NCBI GenBank assembly: GCA_017538965.1
Contig: JAFYHU010000037.1
Coordinates: 33,941 to 97,940, forward strand
DNA from: Oscillospiraceae bacterium
GTDB lineage: Bacteria > Bacillota > Clostridia > Oscillospirales > Oscillospiraceae
DNA: 64,000 nucleotides
Reading direction: 5' to 3'
Shown here: piece by piece, positions 7,811 through 16,344 of the stretch
Numbering within the stretch: the stretch's first letter is position 1
Layout of the letters: the number at the start of each line of letters is the position of its first letter
The notes under the pieces: model-generated
Seen by the model: the letters and a program-made list of their open reading frames with translations, nothing else
The model's database searches: none
What the model was told of the DNA's origin: nothing
Program-made: the position numbers and the translations under genes

Positions 7811-9397
7811 TCAATCGCCCTTGCCGAGCAGAGCTTTCAGTTCGGCGAGTTCCTGCCGGATTTCGAATTCCAGATTCTCGATGTTTCGGAGAATCTCGGA
7901 AGTGGGCGGATATTCTACGGGTTTGTACTCCGTCTTCTTGTATTTGTTGATGGACAGGTCATAATCGTTGTCGACGATCTCCTGCTTGGGGACGAAGAAG
8001 CTCTGTTCGGTCCGGGCACGAGCGGATTCGTCATAGGGAGACGGATTGCCACGGGCTTCGCCCTCGCAATGACAGGAGAACGAGCGGAAACGGGCAATGA
8101 TATCGGGGATGTCGCTGTCCGGGAGCTCGCTGCGCTTATCGTCCAGAGAAAAGCCGTCCGACTTCATATCATAGAACCAGACCTGATCCGTACCGCCGGC
8201 GCCTGTCTTGGTAAAGACGAGGACCGCCGTCGAGACGCCGGCATAGGGTTTGAATACACCGGAGGGCATGGAAATGACCGCCCGGAGATGATGGTTTTCC
8301 ACAAGTTCCTTGCGGATGGCCTTATGGGCTGTCGAAGAGCCGAAGAGCACGCCGTCCGGCACGATGCAGGCACAGCGCCCGCCCTTCTTCAGCATGCGGA
8401 GAAACAGCGCCACAAACAGCAGCTCCGTTTTCTTCGTGTTGGTGATCGCCTTCAGATTGTCGTGGATACTCTCCGCGTCCACAGTGCCTTTAAACGGCGG
8501 ATTCGCCAGGCAGACCGTAAACTTGTCGCTGATCTGGTTCTGCTTGGAAACACTGTCCTTATAGTCGATATCCGGGGAACTGATGGAATGCAGCATCAGG
8601 TTCATAGCCGAAATACGCAGCATGGTCCGGTCGGTATCATAACCGGTAAAAGCGGGGCTGGAGAAATGCTCCCACTGTTCGGCGGTCATGGTGGTTTCAT
8701 AGTTACGGCGAATGTATTCCGACGCAGACACCAGGAAGCCCGCCGTGCCGCAGGCCGGATCGCAGATCACATCGTCCGGGGTCGGCTGCACCAGCTCTAC
8801 CATCATCTCGCGGATATGCTTCGGGGTGCGGAACTGACCGTTCTGGCCGGCTGTAGATAGCTTACCCAGCATGTATTCATACAGGTCGCCCTGCATGTCC
8901 AGATCGGCAATATCGTGCTCATACAGGTCATCCAGCCCGGTGATGATCTTCTGAAGCACCTGCGGCGTCGGGATCAGAAACATGGCGTCGCTCATGTAGC
9001 GGGCAAAGGCCGTGTTGCTGTCCACGGGTCTGTCCGGTTCGTCCGGAATTTCGATCATCTCCCCCTGGGGAGTGAAATCCGGCAGGCGGCCGTAACGGAG
9101 GTTTTTAATTGCAGGGAATACGTGCCGGGAAATGACTTCATAGATCTGACGGGGATCGTTGTTCTTGAATCGGCTCCAGCGCATATTCTGGCCGATCTCG
9201 GACTGGGGAAAGATTTTGGGCAGTTTTTCTCCCGTCATGTTTTCAAACTCTTCCGTCTCCAGTTCTTTCTCGTCCAGAGAACGGATAAACATCAGGTAGG
9301 TCAACTGTTCGATGACCGTCAGCGGATTGGTGATGCCGCCCGCCCAGATATCCGTCCAGATTTTGTCGACCTTATTCTTGATGACGCCCGTGATCAT
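7811..9397 (-). CDS. hsdM: type I restriction enzyme, M (methyltransferase) subunit
   Basis: HsdM methylates adenine at the site chosen by HsdS. The N-terminal HsdM_N helical domain is followed by the N6-adenine methylase core with the SAM motif DPACGTAGF and the catalytic NPPF. The ATG at 9395-9397 is chosen because a GGAGG ribosome binding site stands 7 bases before it; the upstream TTG would contain that site. Near residues 435-460 a palindromic repeat is read in frame as HCEGEARGNPSPYDES, between the methylase core and the C-terminal helices. hsdM is separated from hsdS by about 1.9 kb, which is atypical. Confidence 0.93.
   Translation of the reverse strand: MITGVIKNKVDKIWTDIWAGGITNPLTVIEQLTYLMFIRSLDEKELETEEFENMTGEKLPKIFPQSEIGQNMRWSRFKNNDPRQIYEVISRHVFPAIKNLRYGRLPDFTPQGEMIEIPDEPDRPVDSNTAFARYMSDAMFLIPTPQVLQKIITGLDDLYEHDIADLDMQGDLYEYMLGKLSTAGQNGQFRTPKHIREMMVELVQPTPDDVICDPACGTAGFLVSASEYIRRNYETTMTAEQWEHFSSPAFTGYDTDRTMLRISAMNLMLHSISSPDIDYKDSVSKQNQISDKFTVCLANPPFKGTVDAESIHDNLKAITNTKKTELLFVALFLRMLKKGGRCACIVPDGVLFGSSTAHKAIRKELVENHHLRAVISMPSGVFKPYAGVSTAVLVFTKTGAGGTDQVWFYDMKSDGFSLDDKRSELPDSDIPDIIARFRSFSCHCEGEARGNPSPYDESARARTEQSFFVPKQEIVDNDYDLSINKYKKTEYKPVEYPPTSEILRNIENLEFEIRQELAELKALLGKGD
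8042..8076. repeat. GGATTGCCAC-type palindromic element inside hsdM
   Basis: The element has conserved ends GGATTGCC and CGCAATGACA around an imperfect hairpin (GGGC, loop TTC, GCCC). The same ends, with a different inner stem, occur at 13409-13454 and 13466-13511, and in degenerate form near 7732. Here it lies in the hsdM reading frame without breaking it. Confidence 0.7.
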
Positions 9398-9484
9398 ATC
9401 TATTTCCTCCAACAGCAGGTGTCTTTACCGGATTCAAAAACAGGTTTTCCCATAATACTAATAATCCAAATTATAGTATAACAT

Positions 9485-9523
9485 AAAACCAACCCGGATG
9501 ATAGATATTCCGGGTTGGTTTTT
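9485..9523. terminator. bidirectional hairpin terminator
   Basis: A 13-bp stem (AAAACCAACCCGG with its complement ending in a T run) encloses a 12-base loop. On the minus strand it follows the esterase operon that ends at 9680 and precedes the AT-rich likely promoter of hsdM (TATACT/TATAAT around 9470-9480). It therefore separates the two units. The rest of the gap 9524-9679 shows no gene. Confidence 0.7.
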
Positions 9524-9679
9524 GAAGTTTTTTGCTGCGGCGGAGGTGGAACGGATTTGGGGCAGGTGCTCTCTTCGGGCCTGAGCGGGCGAAGAAAAAC
9601 CCCGGAGTTTTCCGGGGTGATGGGCGGTGTATGTCAATTCTGTCAGTTCTGAAAACGCGGGAGCTCCAGAAAGGCTCTC

Positions 9680-10678
9680 TCATCCATCGTTCTCTGTCCT
9701 GACAATAGCAGCCCAGATTTCTTTCTGAACCGGTTTCGCTTCCGGGATCGGGCAGATCGGATAGCAATGGATCATTCGCTCGCCAACGATCAGATGGCAG
9801 TCAACACCCGCCTGTTCCAGTTTTTCCGCAAAAAGCATGATGTCCGGGTACAGAATTTCCCAGGTGCCTGCCGTCAGGGTTACGCGGCCAAGACCGCTGA
9901 GGTCTCCATAGATGGGGCTGACCCGCGGGTCTTTCGTACTCAGTCCGTTTGCCCAGACTTCCCCCAGTCTCCGTATTCCGTCGATGCCCAGCATGGGGTC
10001 CAGAGCGACATAGTTCGGTATATCGGGGTTCGTCACGGTCATGTCAACACCAGGCGAAATCAGGATCAGTTCCTCAGGGCAGACTTCTCCCTGATCCCGC
10101 AGCACTTCCGCAAGGCCGAGGGCAAGTCCGCCGCCTGCGGAATCACCCATGAAGACGATTTTTCCGCAGTCATTCTCTTTCAGATAATTCAGGTAATACT
10201 CCACGCAAAGCTTATAGCAGGTCAGGCAGTCATAAACCGGCAGCTTCGGATATACCATGAGCACGACTTCGCACCCGGTCTCCTTCGCCGTTCGGGCGGC
10301 CATGGTCGTCTGCAGCGGATTCGGCTGATTGACATACCCACCTCCGTGGAAATAGAAGACCGTCTGCGCCGGATGCTCCTGATCATTGTAAATAAAAGCC
10401 TGCAGGGCATCAAGACGCTCCTCCCGGAGGCTGATGCCGAATTTCGCTTTATCGATAACAACCGGTTCTTTATTTGTCACCGCCGCCTGCTCGATATACG
10501 CATTGCAGGCGTCCAAATAGGTGAATTTGTCTTTTCGGTGCTGGAGAATCAAAGCCAGATCCACAACGCCGGCCATAAAGGAACGATGGTTGATGACTCT
10601 GCAGTAAAACCAGAAGCCGGCAACTGCCAGCAGAAGGACCACCAGGATAATAGCCAGAATTCTTTTTACTGTTTTCAT
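9680..10678 (-). CDS. membrane-anchored alpha/beta hydrolase (HSL-type esterase)
   Basis: This 332-residue protein starts with an uncleaved-looking hydrophobic helix (residues 7-26). It then carries the hormone-sensitive-lipase type esterase fold: oxyanion motif FHGGGYV, nucleophile GDSAGG, and a C-terminal Asp (YPDIMLF) and His (ERMIHCYP). It should hydrolyse short-chain esters at the outer face of the membrane. It overlaps the Sel1 gene by 4 bases and is the last gene of a three-gene unit that also opens with an esterase. The substrate is unknown. Confidence 0.88.
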   Translation of the reverse strand: MKTVKRILAIILVVLLLAVAGFWFYCRVINHRSFMAGVVDLALILQHRKDKFTYLDACNAYIEQAAVTNKEPVVIDKAKFGISLREERLDALQAFIYNDQEHPAQTVFYFHGGGYVNQPNPLQTTMAARTAKETGCEVVLMVYPKLPVYDCLTCYKLCVEYYLNYLKENDCGKIVFMGDSAGGGLALGLAEVLRDQGEVCPEELILISPGVDMTVTNPDIPNYVALDPMLGIDGIRRLGEVWANGLSTKDPRVSPIYGDLSGLGRVTLTAGTWEILYPDIMLFAEKLEQAGVDCHLIVGERMIHCYPICPIPEAKPVQKEIWAAIVRTENDG

Positions 10679-11910
10679 ACTGAAATCCCTCTTTCCTTTT
10701 TCAGCTCTTCAAGGGCGTCGGCGGCTTCCTGCAGGCCCGCGTCGGCTGCCTGCTGATAATACTCCGCCGCTTTCTCATACGACTGTTCCACGCCATGGCC
10801 GAGTTCATACATGTACCCCATACTGATGAGCCCATAGGCGCTGCCCATGCTGATTGCCTGCTGATAGTATTCCTCCGCCTTTTCATAGGACTGTTCCACG
10901 CCCTGTCCGTTCTCGTACATATTGCCGATGTCGTTGACCGCCTGGGCTTCTCCCTGTTCCGCCGCCATCTGCAGATATTCCATCGCTTTCTCATAGGACT
11001 GTTCAACGCCCGTTCCGTCACAATACATGTGCGCGAGCAGGTACTGCCCCGTACTGCTGCCCAGATCAGCCGCTTTTTGGAAGTATTCACATGCTTTCTC
11101 ATAGGATTGCTCAACGCCGCGGCCAAAATAATACAGCGTGCCGATATTGATAAAAGCTTCCGGGTTTTCCAGCTCAGCCGCTTTCTGATAGTACTCCAGA
11201 GCCTTTTCAGGAGACTCTTCAACCCCGAAGCCGTTGTCATACAACACGCCCAAATTGTTGAACGCGGCCTCGCTGCCCTGCTCTGCCGCGCGTTCAAAAT
11301 ACTCCCGCGCTTTCTCATAGGACTGTTCGACGACGCGGCCTTCCATATAAAAACAACCAAGCATCAGCAGGGCATCCTTATCGCCCTGGTCCGCCGCAAG
11401 CCGATAATATTCATAGGCTTTTTCGTCGGACTGCTCCACATACTCGCCATTAAAATACGTATCGCCAAGGCGGCACTGTGCGTCCGCCAGGCCCTGATCG
11501 GCTGCTTTTTCACAGTACTCCAGGCCCTTTTCAACGTCCTGCTCTGTTCCTTTGCCTGTCAGATAGGCATAGCCGAGATACATCTGTCCTCTTGCCGAAC
11601 CCTGATCCGCCGCCATCCGGTAGTACTCATTCGCCTTCTCAAAGGACAGCTCGACCCCTGCGCCATAATAATACAGATCTCCGATACCAACCAGCGCATC
11701 CACACTTCCCGCGTCCGCCGCCGCCTGATAGCATTCCATTGCTTTCTCATAGTCGCCCTGTGAAAACGCCTCCTGTGCCGCTTCAACCTGTTCTTCGGCA
11801 GTCACCGACTCTGCTTTGGAAACCTCTGCCTGATCGGCGGCCTGGGCAAAGGCCGCCCAGGGGGAAAGGATCATGCAGGCTGTTAAGATACAAACGATCG
11901 TTTTTTTCAT
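10675..11910 (-). CDS. secreted Sel1-repeat protein
   Basis: The start at 11908-11910 follows a perfect AGGAGG and gives a signal peptide (MKKTIVCILTACMILSPWAAFAQA). The 411-residue protein is then built of about nine or ten Sel1-like repeats of 36 residues, each close to A-x-x-G-x-x-x-A-x-x-x-L-G-x-x-Y-x-x-G-x-G-V-E-Q-S-Y-E-K. Such alpha-solenoids bind other proteins outside the membrane. The repeats are unusually uniform (VEQSYEKA recurs), which suggests recent internal duplication. It lies between two esterase genes and overlaps the downstream one by 4 bases, so it may scaffold or regulate them. Confidence 0.9.
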   Translation of the reverse strand: MKKTIVCILTACMILSPWAAFAQAADQAEVSKAESVTAEEQVEAAQEAFSQGDYEKAMECYQAAADAGSVDALVGIGDLYYYGAGVELSFEKANEYYRMAADQGSARGQMYLGYAYLTGKGTEQDVEKGLEYCEKAADQGLADAQCRLGDTYFNGEYVEQSDEKAYEYYRLAADQGDKDALLMLGCFYMEGRVVEQSYEKAREYFERAAEQGSEAAFNNLGVLYDNGFGVEESPEKALEYYQKAAELENPEAFINIGTLYYFGRGVEQSYEKACEYFQKAADLGSSTGQYLLAHMYCDGTGVEQSYEKAMEYLQMAAEQGEAQAVNDIGNMYENGQGVEQSYEKAEEYYQQAISMGSAYGLISMGYMYELGHGVEQSYEKAAEYYQQAADAGLQEAADALEELKKERGISV

Positions 11911-11923
11911 GGTTTCTCCTCCT

Positions 11924-13105
11924 TTACTTGTCCCCGGTGTTCCCCAGGTACTGCTCGAACCACCGGAGGGACAGATCCAGATAGGCATTGGTCGACATGT
12001 TGCCGTCCACGGCATCAAAGCCGTGATTTGCATACGGTATGGTGACGGTCTGGTGCGGGATCCCTGCCTTTTCCAGCGCAGCATCCAAGTCATAAGTATC
12101 TTTCGGGGGAACGATTACGTCACCCGCGCCGAGAACAATGTTCGTCGGGGGTGTGTTTGCAGAGATGGCGTTGGCAGGCGCCAGACTTTCATACAGCGCA
12201 GGGTTTTCTTCCGGCGAGCAACCGGTATAGCTGGCGGCCATATTATGTACTATGTTGCCGAGCACCAGGTCGTCGTTGTTGTACACCGCAACGACGCTGG
12301 CAGCCGGGAATGTGACGCTGGCGGCCCTGACGGTCGGAAGCTCGGTCCCATCTGCGGCGGTCTGATAGATTCCCGCGTTGATCTTATACGCCAGCTCAAG
12401 AGCCAGGTTTCCGCCTGCCGAGCCGCCGGCGACGCACAGCTGCGTGATATCCCCGCCGAAGTCTGCGGCGTGATTTTTCACCCAGGCAAAGGCTTCGGCA
12501 ATCTGCAGCTCCGTGCTCTCGGCCAGGTGGCGTTCCGGTGTGGACAGGTCATACTCCAGGGTGAAAGCAACATAGCCGTGGTTGGCAAAGACCTTGGGAT
12601 AATAGGCATGCGTCTCCCGAGAGCCCTGAATCCATCCGCCGCCGTGGATGTAGATCAAGACCGGCTTGTCAGTCTTCCCATCCTCCGTGTAATAGGCGTC
12701 CAGGTACACCGGGCCGTACTCGGACTGGGTGTATGGAAAAGTTTCGACCCGGACGGCGGAAAGATCCTCTTTTGACAGAAACACATTCGGCTTCACGCCG
12801 TATTGCTTCAATGCAGAGGCGTTTTGGCAGAGGAAGAAAACCGTAGCGGCCAGAGAAACGACGGACAGCGCAAGGATGACCCAGTGAACCGGCTTTTTCC
12901 GGTTGGCCAGGCACAGCCCGAGACCGATTAATGAGAGCACGACGCAAAGCGGCAGCCAGAGATGCAGCCAGCCGACCGTTATGATATTCGCAATGCTGCC
13001 GATATACGGAATGGCAGTGAAAACGGTTCCGATCGAAAAGAGAAATACAGCCGCCGCAAGCAAAAGAAGGATAATACAGCCTATCAGAGCAAGAGTTTTT
13101 TTCAT
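11924..13105 (-). CDS. membrane alpha/beta hydrolase (BD-FAE/lipase-like)
   Basis: This 393-residue protein has about three N-terminal transmembrane helices within the first 95 residues and an extracytoplasmic esterase domain. Visible are the oxyanion motif IHGGGWIQGS, the nucleophile GGSAGG, and a C-terminal GAGDVIVPP Asp with HGFDAV His. It is likely an ester hydrolase acting at the cell surface. It is first in the operon with the Sel1 protein and a second esterase. The two esterases differ in membrane topology and are not close copies. Confidence 0.88.
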   Translation of the reverse strand: MKKTLALIGCIILLLLAAAVFLFSIGTVFTAIPYIGSIANIITVGWLHLWLPLCVVLSLIGLGLCLANRKKPVHWVILALSVVSLAATVFFLCQNASALKQYGVKPNVFLSKEDLSAVRVETFPYTQSEYGPVYLDAYYTEDGKTDKPVLIYIHGGGWIQGSRETHAYYPKVFANHGYVAFTLEYDLSTPERHLAESTELQIAEAFAWVKNHAADFGGDITQLCVAGGSAGGNLALELAYKINAGIYQTAADGTELPTVRAASVTFPAASVVAVYNNDDLVLGNIVHNMAASYTGCSPEENPALYESLAPANAISANTPPTNIVLGAGDVIVPPKDTYDLDAALEKAGIPHQTVTIPYANHGFDAVDGNMSTNAYLDLSLRWFEQYLGNTGDK

Positions 13106-13551
13106 CAGACCATCCCCTTTATTATTTTTTACAAGGAAATATATGACAAATTTATTATAAAGCCTATTTTACAGGGTGTCAACGATCGTATTAAGCGATC
13201 GTTTTTTCGGTTTTGGCGGGGGGAGGACGGGAGCGGCAGAGAAAAAATTTTCCAAAACTGAAAGATGTATAAAAAAGTGGAAAAATGGCACTATCACTGT
13301 TTGGTATAATTGAGTTGAGAGTGGAGAGAGGAGAGACAGGAGGGCGCCGCGTGGCGGCGCAGAGTTGAGAGAAGAGAGTGGAGAGTGGAGAGTGGAGAGA
13401 CGGGAGAACGGATTGCCACACCAGTGACATCGGTCACTGGTTCGCAATGACAGGGAACGGGAGAGCGGATTGCCACACCAGTGACATCGGTCACTGGCTC
13501 GCAATGACAGGATAGAGGAAACCACCGCCGGGAGGGCAGAGCAAGGACGAT
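13106..13551. repeat. repeat-rich leader before the terminase gene
   Basis: The first 100 bases hold the promoter region of the esterase operon. At 13254-13310 is a promoter-like module with an extended -10 (TGGTATAAT, 13305-13310), similar to 7393-7450. From 13311 to about 13405 the sequence is an irregular GAGTTGAGAGTGGAGAG array also seen at 18020-18100. Two GGATTGCCAC...CGCAATGACA palindromic elements follow in tandem (13409-13454 and 13466-13511). No convincing gene is present. Confidence 0.7.
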
Positions 13552-15174
13552 ATGAAAAGAAAAATGGCACAGGCAAGTCTGGACAATCTGAAGAGTTGCG
13601 GAAGGCGCTTCACAAAAGAAAACGCCAGCGAATACGGAAAGAGAGGGCAGATCGCGTCCGCCGCGGCAAAAAGGCGCAAAAGAGAACTCGCAAGGACGGC
13701 CGCAATCCTCGGCAAGCTCCCTGTCTCAGAAGAAGACCGCAAGATGCTGGACGATGTCGGTTTTACGGATGAAAATGCCTGCAAGAACGACCTGATTGTC
13801 GCCGCCACCTTCCAAAAGGCCGTCCAGGGAGACATCCCCTCGGTCAACAAATGGGAATCCTGGGTGGATCGGGAAGAAGACGGGCTCGACGATGCGGAGG
13901 CCTTCGAGAGTATCAGGGCGCAAGTGCTGGCAGTGGTTTCGGCCAACTATCTGGAGAGCATCAACAGCAGCTTCGGGACGATGTCGGCCTGCGCGCTGAA
14001 GCACATTTACACCCATTATGAGGTCAGCGGCGGCAGAGGCAGTACAAAGTCAAGCTGGGTAAGCCTGACGGTGGTAAGGCTGATCATGGAGCATCCGGAA
14101 GTGCACGCGCTGGTGCTGCGCAAGGTGGCGAAAACGATGCGGTATTCCGTGTTTACGCAGTATCAGTGGGCAATCAAACAGCTGGGCGTGAGCGAACTCT
14201 GGGAATCGCGGAAGTCGCCGCTGGTGCTTTATTACAAGCCCACAAAGCAGAAGATCATGTTTATCGGCGCAGACGACCCGATGAAAATCAAGGGCCTGAG
14301 GCCCCGTTTCGGCTATGTCGGAATCACGCACTTCGAAGAAAAGGACCAGTTCTCTGGCAGAGAGGAGATCGACAGCATCCTGCAGTCCACGATGCGCGGC
14401 GGGGAGATGTTCTGGAACTTCGAGACATACAATCCGCCCCGATCCAAAGACAACTGGGTAAACAAAGACAGGCTGGAAGAACGGCCCAACCGTATCCAGC
14501 ATCACAGCACCTATCTGGAACTGGATCACAAGGAATGGCTGGGCGAAGCCTTTATCGAGGAAGCAGAGAATCTGAAGAAGCGGGATGAGAAGCGGTATCA
14601 GCATGAGTATCTCGGGATGCCGGTGGGCAACGGCGGAAGCGTGTTCGAAAACCTCGAACTGCGGGAGATCAGAGATGAAGAAATCCGGCACTTTGACCGG
14701 ATTTATCAGGGCGTCGACTGGGGATGGTTCCCGGATCCCTATGCCTTTATTCGGCTGCACTATGACAAGGCGCGGGAGACCATCTATCTGATCGACGAGC
14801 ACTACGGAAACAAGATTTCGAACGAGCAGAGCGCAAAGTGGATCCTGGAGCATGACTATGACGACGTGCCGACCATCTGCGACAGCGCCGAAGCGAAAAG
14901 CGTGTCGGACTACCGCAGTCTGGGCGTGAACGCGAAGGAGGCCATCAAGGGGCCGAACAGCGTGGAGTACGGGATGAAGTGGCTGCAGAGCAGGACCATC
15001 GTGATCGACAGGAAGAGAACGCCGCACGCTTACGAGGAATTCGTGAACTACGAGTTTGAGAAGAACAGGGCGGACGAGTGGATCAGCGGGTATCCGGACA
15101 GAAACAACCACACGATCGACGCGGTGAGATACGCATTAGAGCGGGTATCGAATAAATATCGGAGTCAGGCCTAA
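13552..15174 (+). CDS. orphan phage terminase: TerS-like domain fused to PBSX-type TerL
   Basis: TerL packages phage DNA by ATP-driven translocation and cleavage. Residues 1-105 look like a small terminase subunit of clostridial phages (EYGKRGQIASAAAKRRKR and a helical tail). The rest is a PBSX-family large subunit with Walker A GGRGSTKS (160-167), Walker B ending HFEE (260-263), and nuclease aspartates D389 (VDWG), D444 (CDSA) and D523 (TIDAVRY). All key residues are present, so the gene is not obviously decayed. No portal, capsid or integrase gene is near. The start has an AAGGA ribosome binding site; the gene end forms half of a hairpin shared with rpoD. Confidence 0.88.
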   Translation: MKRKMAQASLDNLKSCGRRFTKENASEYGKRGQIASAAAKRRKRELARTAAILGKLPVSEEDRKMLDDVGFTDENACKNDLIVAATFQKAVQGDIPSVNKWESWVDREEDGLDDAEAFESIRAQVLAVVSANYLESINSSFGTMSACALKHIYTHYEVSGGRGSTKSSWVSLTVVRLIMEHPEVHALVLRKVAKTMRYSVFTQYQWAIKQLGVSELWESRKSPLVLYYKPTKQKIMFIGADDPMKIKGLRPRFGYVGITHFEEKDQFSGREEIDSILQSTMRGGEMFWNFETYNPPRSKDNWVNKDRLEERPNRIQHHSTYLELDHKEWLGEAFIEEAENLKKRDEKRYQHEYLGMPVGNGGSVFENLELREIRDEEIRHFDRIYQGVDWGWFPDPYAFIRLHYDKARETIYLIDEHYGNKISNEQSAKWILEHDYDDVPTICDSAEAKSVSDYRSLGVNAKEAIKGPNSVEYGMKWLQSRTIVIDRKRTPHAYEEFVNYEFEKNRADEWISGYPDRNNHTIDAVRYALERVSNKYRSQA

Positions 15175-15190
15175 CCTGACTCCGATATTT
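15154..15190. terminator. bidirectional terminator between terminase and rpoD
   Basis: A perfect 16-bp stem (AAATATCGGAGTCAGG and its complement) closes a 5-base loop CCTAA. The left arm encodes the last residues of the terminase and the stop codon TAA is in the loop. A-rich and T-rich flanks allow it to stop transcription from both convergent genes. Confidence 0.85.
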
Positions 15191-15224
15191 ATATGGGCAC
15201 TATGCCCGTCTTTAACTTTCTTTC

Positions 15225-16283
15225 TTATTGAATATAGTCTTCTATTTCGATGCGGCGGCGGGGGCTTCTCAGCTTCCGCAGGGCTTTGGCTTCGATCTGG
15301 CGGATGCGCTCGCGGGTGACGTTGAATTCCTTCCCCACCTCTTCGAGCGTCTTGGGGCGGCCGTCGTCCAGGCCGTAACGCAGCTCCAGAACCCGCTTTT
15401 CCCGCGGGGTCAGCGTCTCCAGAACTTCTCTCAGCTTTTCATTCATCAGCATTTTGCTGGTGACATCGGCAGGGTCGGCGGCCTCCTCGGCCGGGATGAA
15501 GTCGCTCAGATGGCTGTCTTCCTCTTCCCCGATCGGGGTTTCCAGCGAAACCGGCTCCTGTGCGATTTTCAGAATATCGCGGACCTTATCCACCGGCATG
15601 CCCATCTCCCGGGCGATCTCTTCTGCACTCGGGTCATGGCCCAGCTTCTGCAGCAGTTCCCGCGAGGTGCGGATGACCTTGTTGATGGTCTCGACCATAT
15701 GCACAGGGATACGGATGGTTCTGGCCTGGTCGGCAACGGCCCGCGTAATGGACTGGCGGATCCACCAGGTGGCATAGGTGGAGAACTTATAGCCTTTGGT
15801 GCCGTCGAACTTATCGACCGCCTTCATCAGGCCGAGGTTGCCCTCCTGAATCAGATCAAGAAGCTGCATGCCCCGCCCCATATACCGCTTGGCGATGGAC
15901 ACAACCAGACGCAGGTTGGCCTCGGTCATCTGGCGCTTGGCCTCTTCATCGCCGTTTCGCATTCTCTCGGCAAGCGCCATCTCTTCCTCCGGGGTCAGAA
16001 GGGCGTAACCGCCGATCTCCTTCAGATACATCCGTACGGGGTCGTCCGTGGAGACGCTTTCGATCAGTCCGGAAAGGTCTTTGACCTCTTCAACCGGGAC
16101 TTCTTCAATTTTGCTCAAATCCTCCGGCTCGTCGGACAGGTCGAGATCCTCGTCGGGCAGAAGCAGGTCGTCGCCGATCTCAATCTCTTCCTGATCGGCC
16201 AGGCTTTCTTCATCGACAGCCTTCACGATGCTGTCCGCCATGTTTTCCAGGTCTTCTTCCGTCATCAGCTGATCAACGCTCAT
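15225..16283 (-). CDS. rpoD: RNA polymerase primary sigma factor
   Basis: This 352-residue protein is the housekeeping sigma-70/SigA. After a short acidic N-terminus come region 1.2 ([14 protein letters not shown]), region 2 with the -10 binding [12 protein letters not shown] helix, region 3, and region 4.2 ([23 protein letters not shown]) for the -35 box. The classic region 1.1 is replaced by an acidic stretch rich in Asp and Glu. A GGAGGT ribosome binding site precedes the ATG. dnaG, often its neighbour in Firmicutes, is not adjacent; upstream is an HD-GYP sensor gene. Confidence 0.97.
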   Translation of the reverse strand: MSVDQLMTEEDLENMADSIVKAVDEESLADQEEIEIGDDLLLPDEDLDLSDEPEDLSKIEEVPVEEVKDLSGLIESVSTDDPVRMYLKEIGGYALLTPEEEMALAERMRNGDEEAKRQMTEANLRLVVSIAKRYMGRGMQLLDLIQEGNLGLMKAVDKFDGTKGYKFSTYATWWIRQSITRAVADQARTIRIPVHMVETINKVIRTSRELLQKLGHDPSAEEIAREMGMPVDKVRDILKIAQEPVSLETPIGEEEDSHLSDFIPAEEAADPADVTSKMLMNEKLREVLETLTPREKRVLELRYGLDDGRPKTLEEVGKEFNVTRERIRQIEAKALRKLRSPRRRIEIEDYIQ

Positions 16284-16344
16284 ACAGGTACCTCCTTCGG
16301 AAAAATGAGAGTGCGCCCATTATACACCCCTTGTCAAGAGCGTG

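Noticed and set aside
7415-8860. 481-codon + frame from the repeat cluster into hsdM
   Set aside because: It runs through palindromic repeats and the complement of hsdM and has no recognisable domain.
9471-9767. 98-codon minus frame before the esterase stop
   Set aside because: It spans the terminator hairpin and overlaps the end of the esterase gene in another frame.
13311-13511. Possible CRISPR array
   Set aside because: Units are irregular, spacers are not unique sequences of constant length, and the twin elements are palindromic repeats found elsewhere; no cas genes are near.
13552-15174. Prophage start
   Set aside because: Only the terminase is phage-like; rpoD and the esterase operon flank it, so no prophage can be called.
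16300-16330. TTGACA near TATAAT upstream of rpoD
   Set aside because: The two boxes are only 7 bp apart, so they cannot be the -35/-10 pair of one promoter; only the TATAAT may be real.
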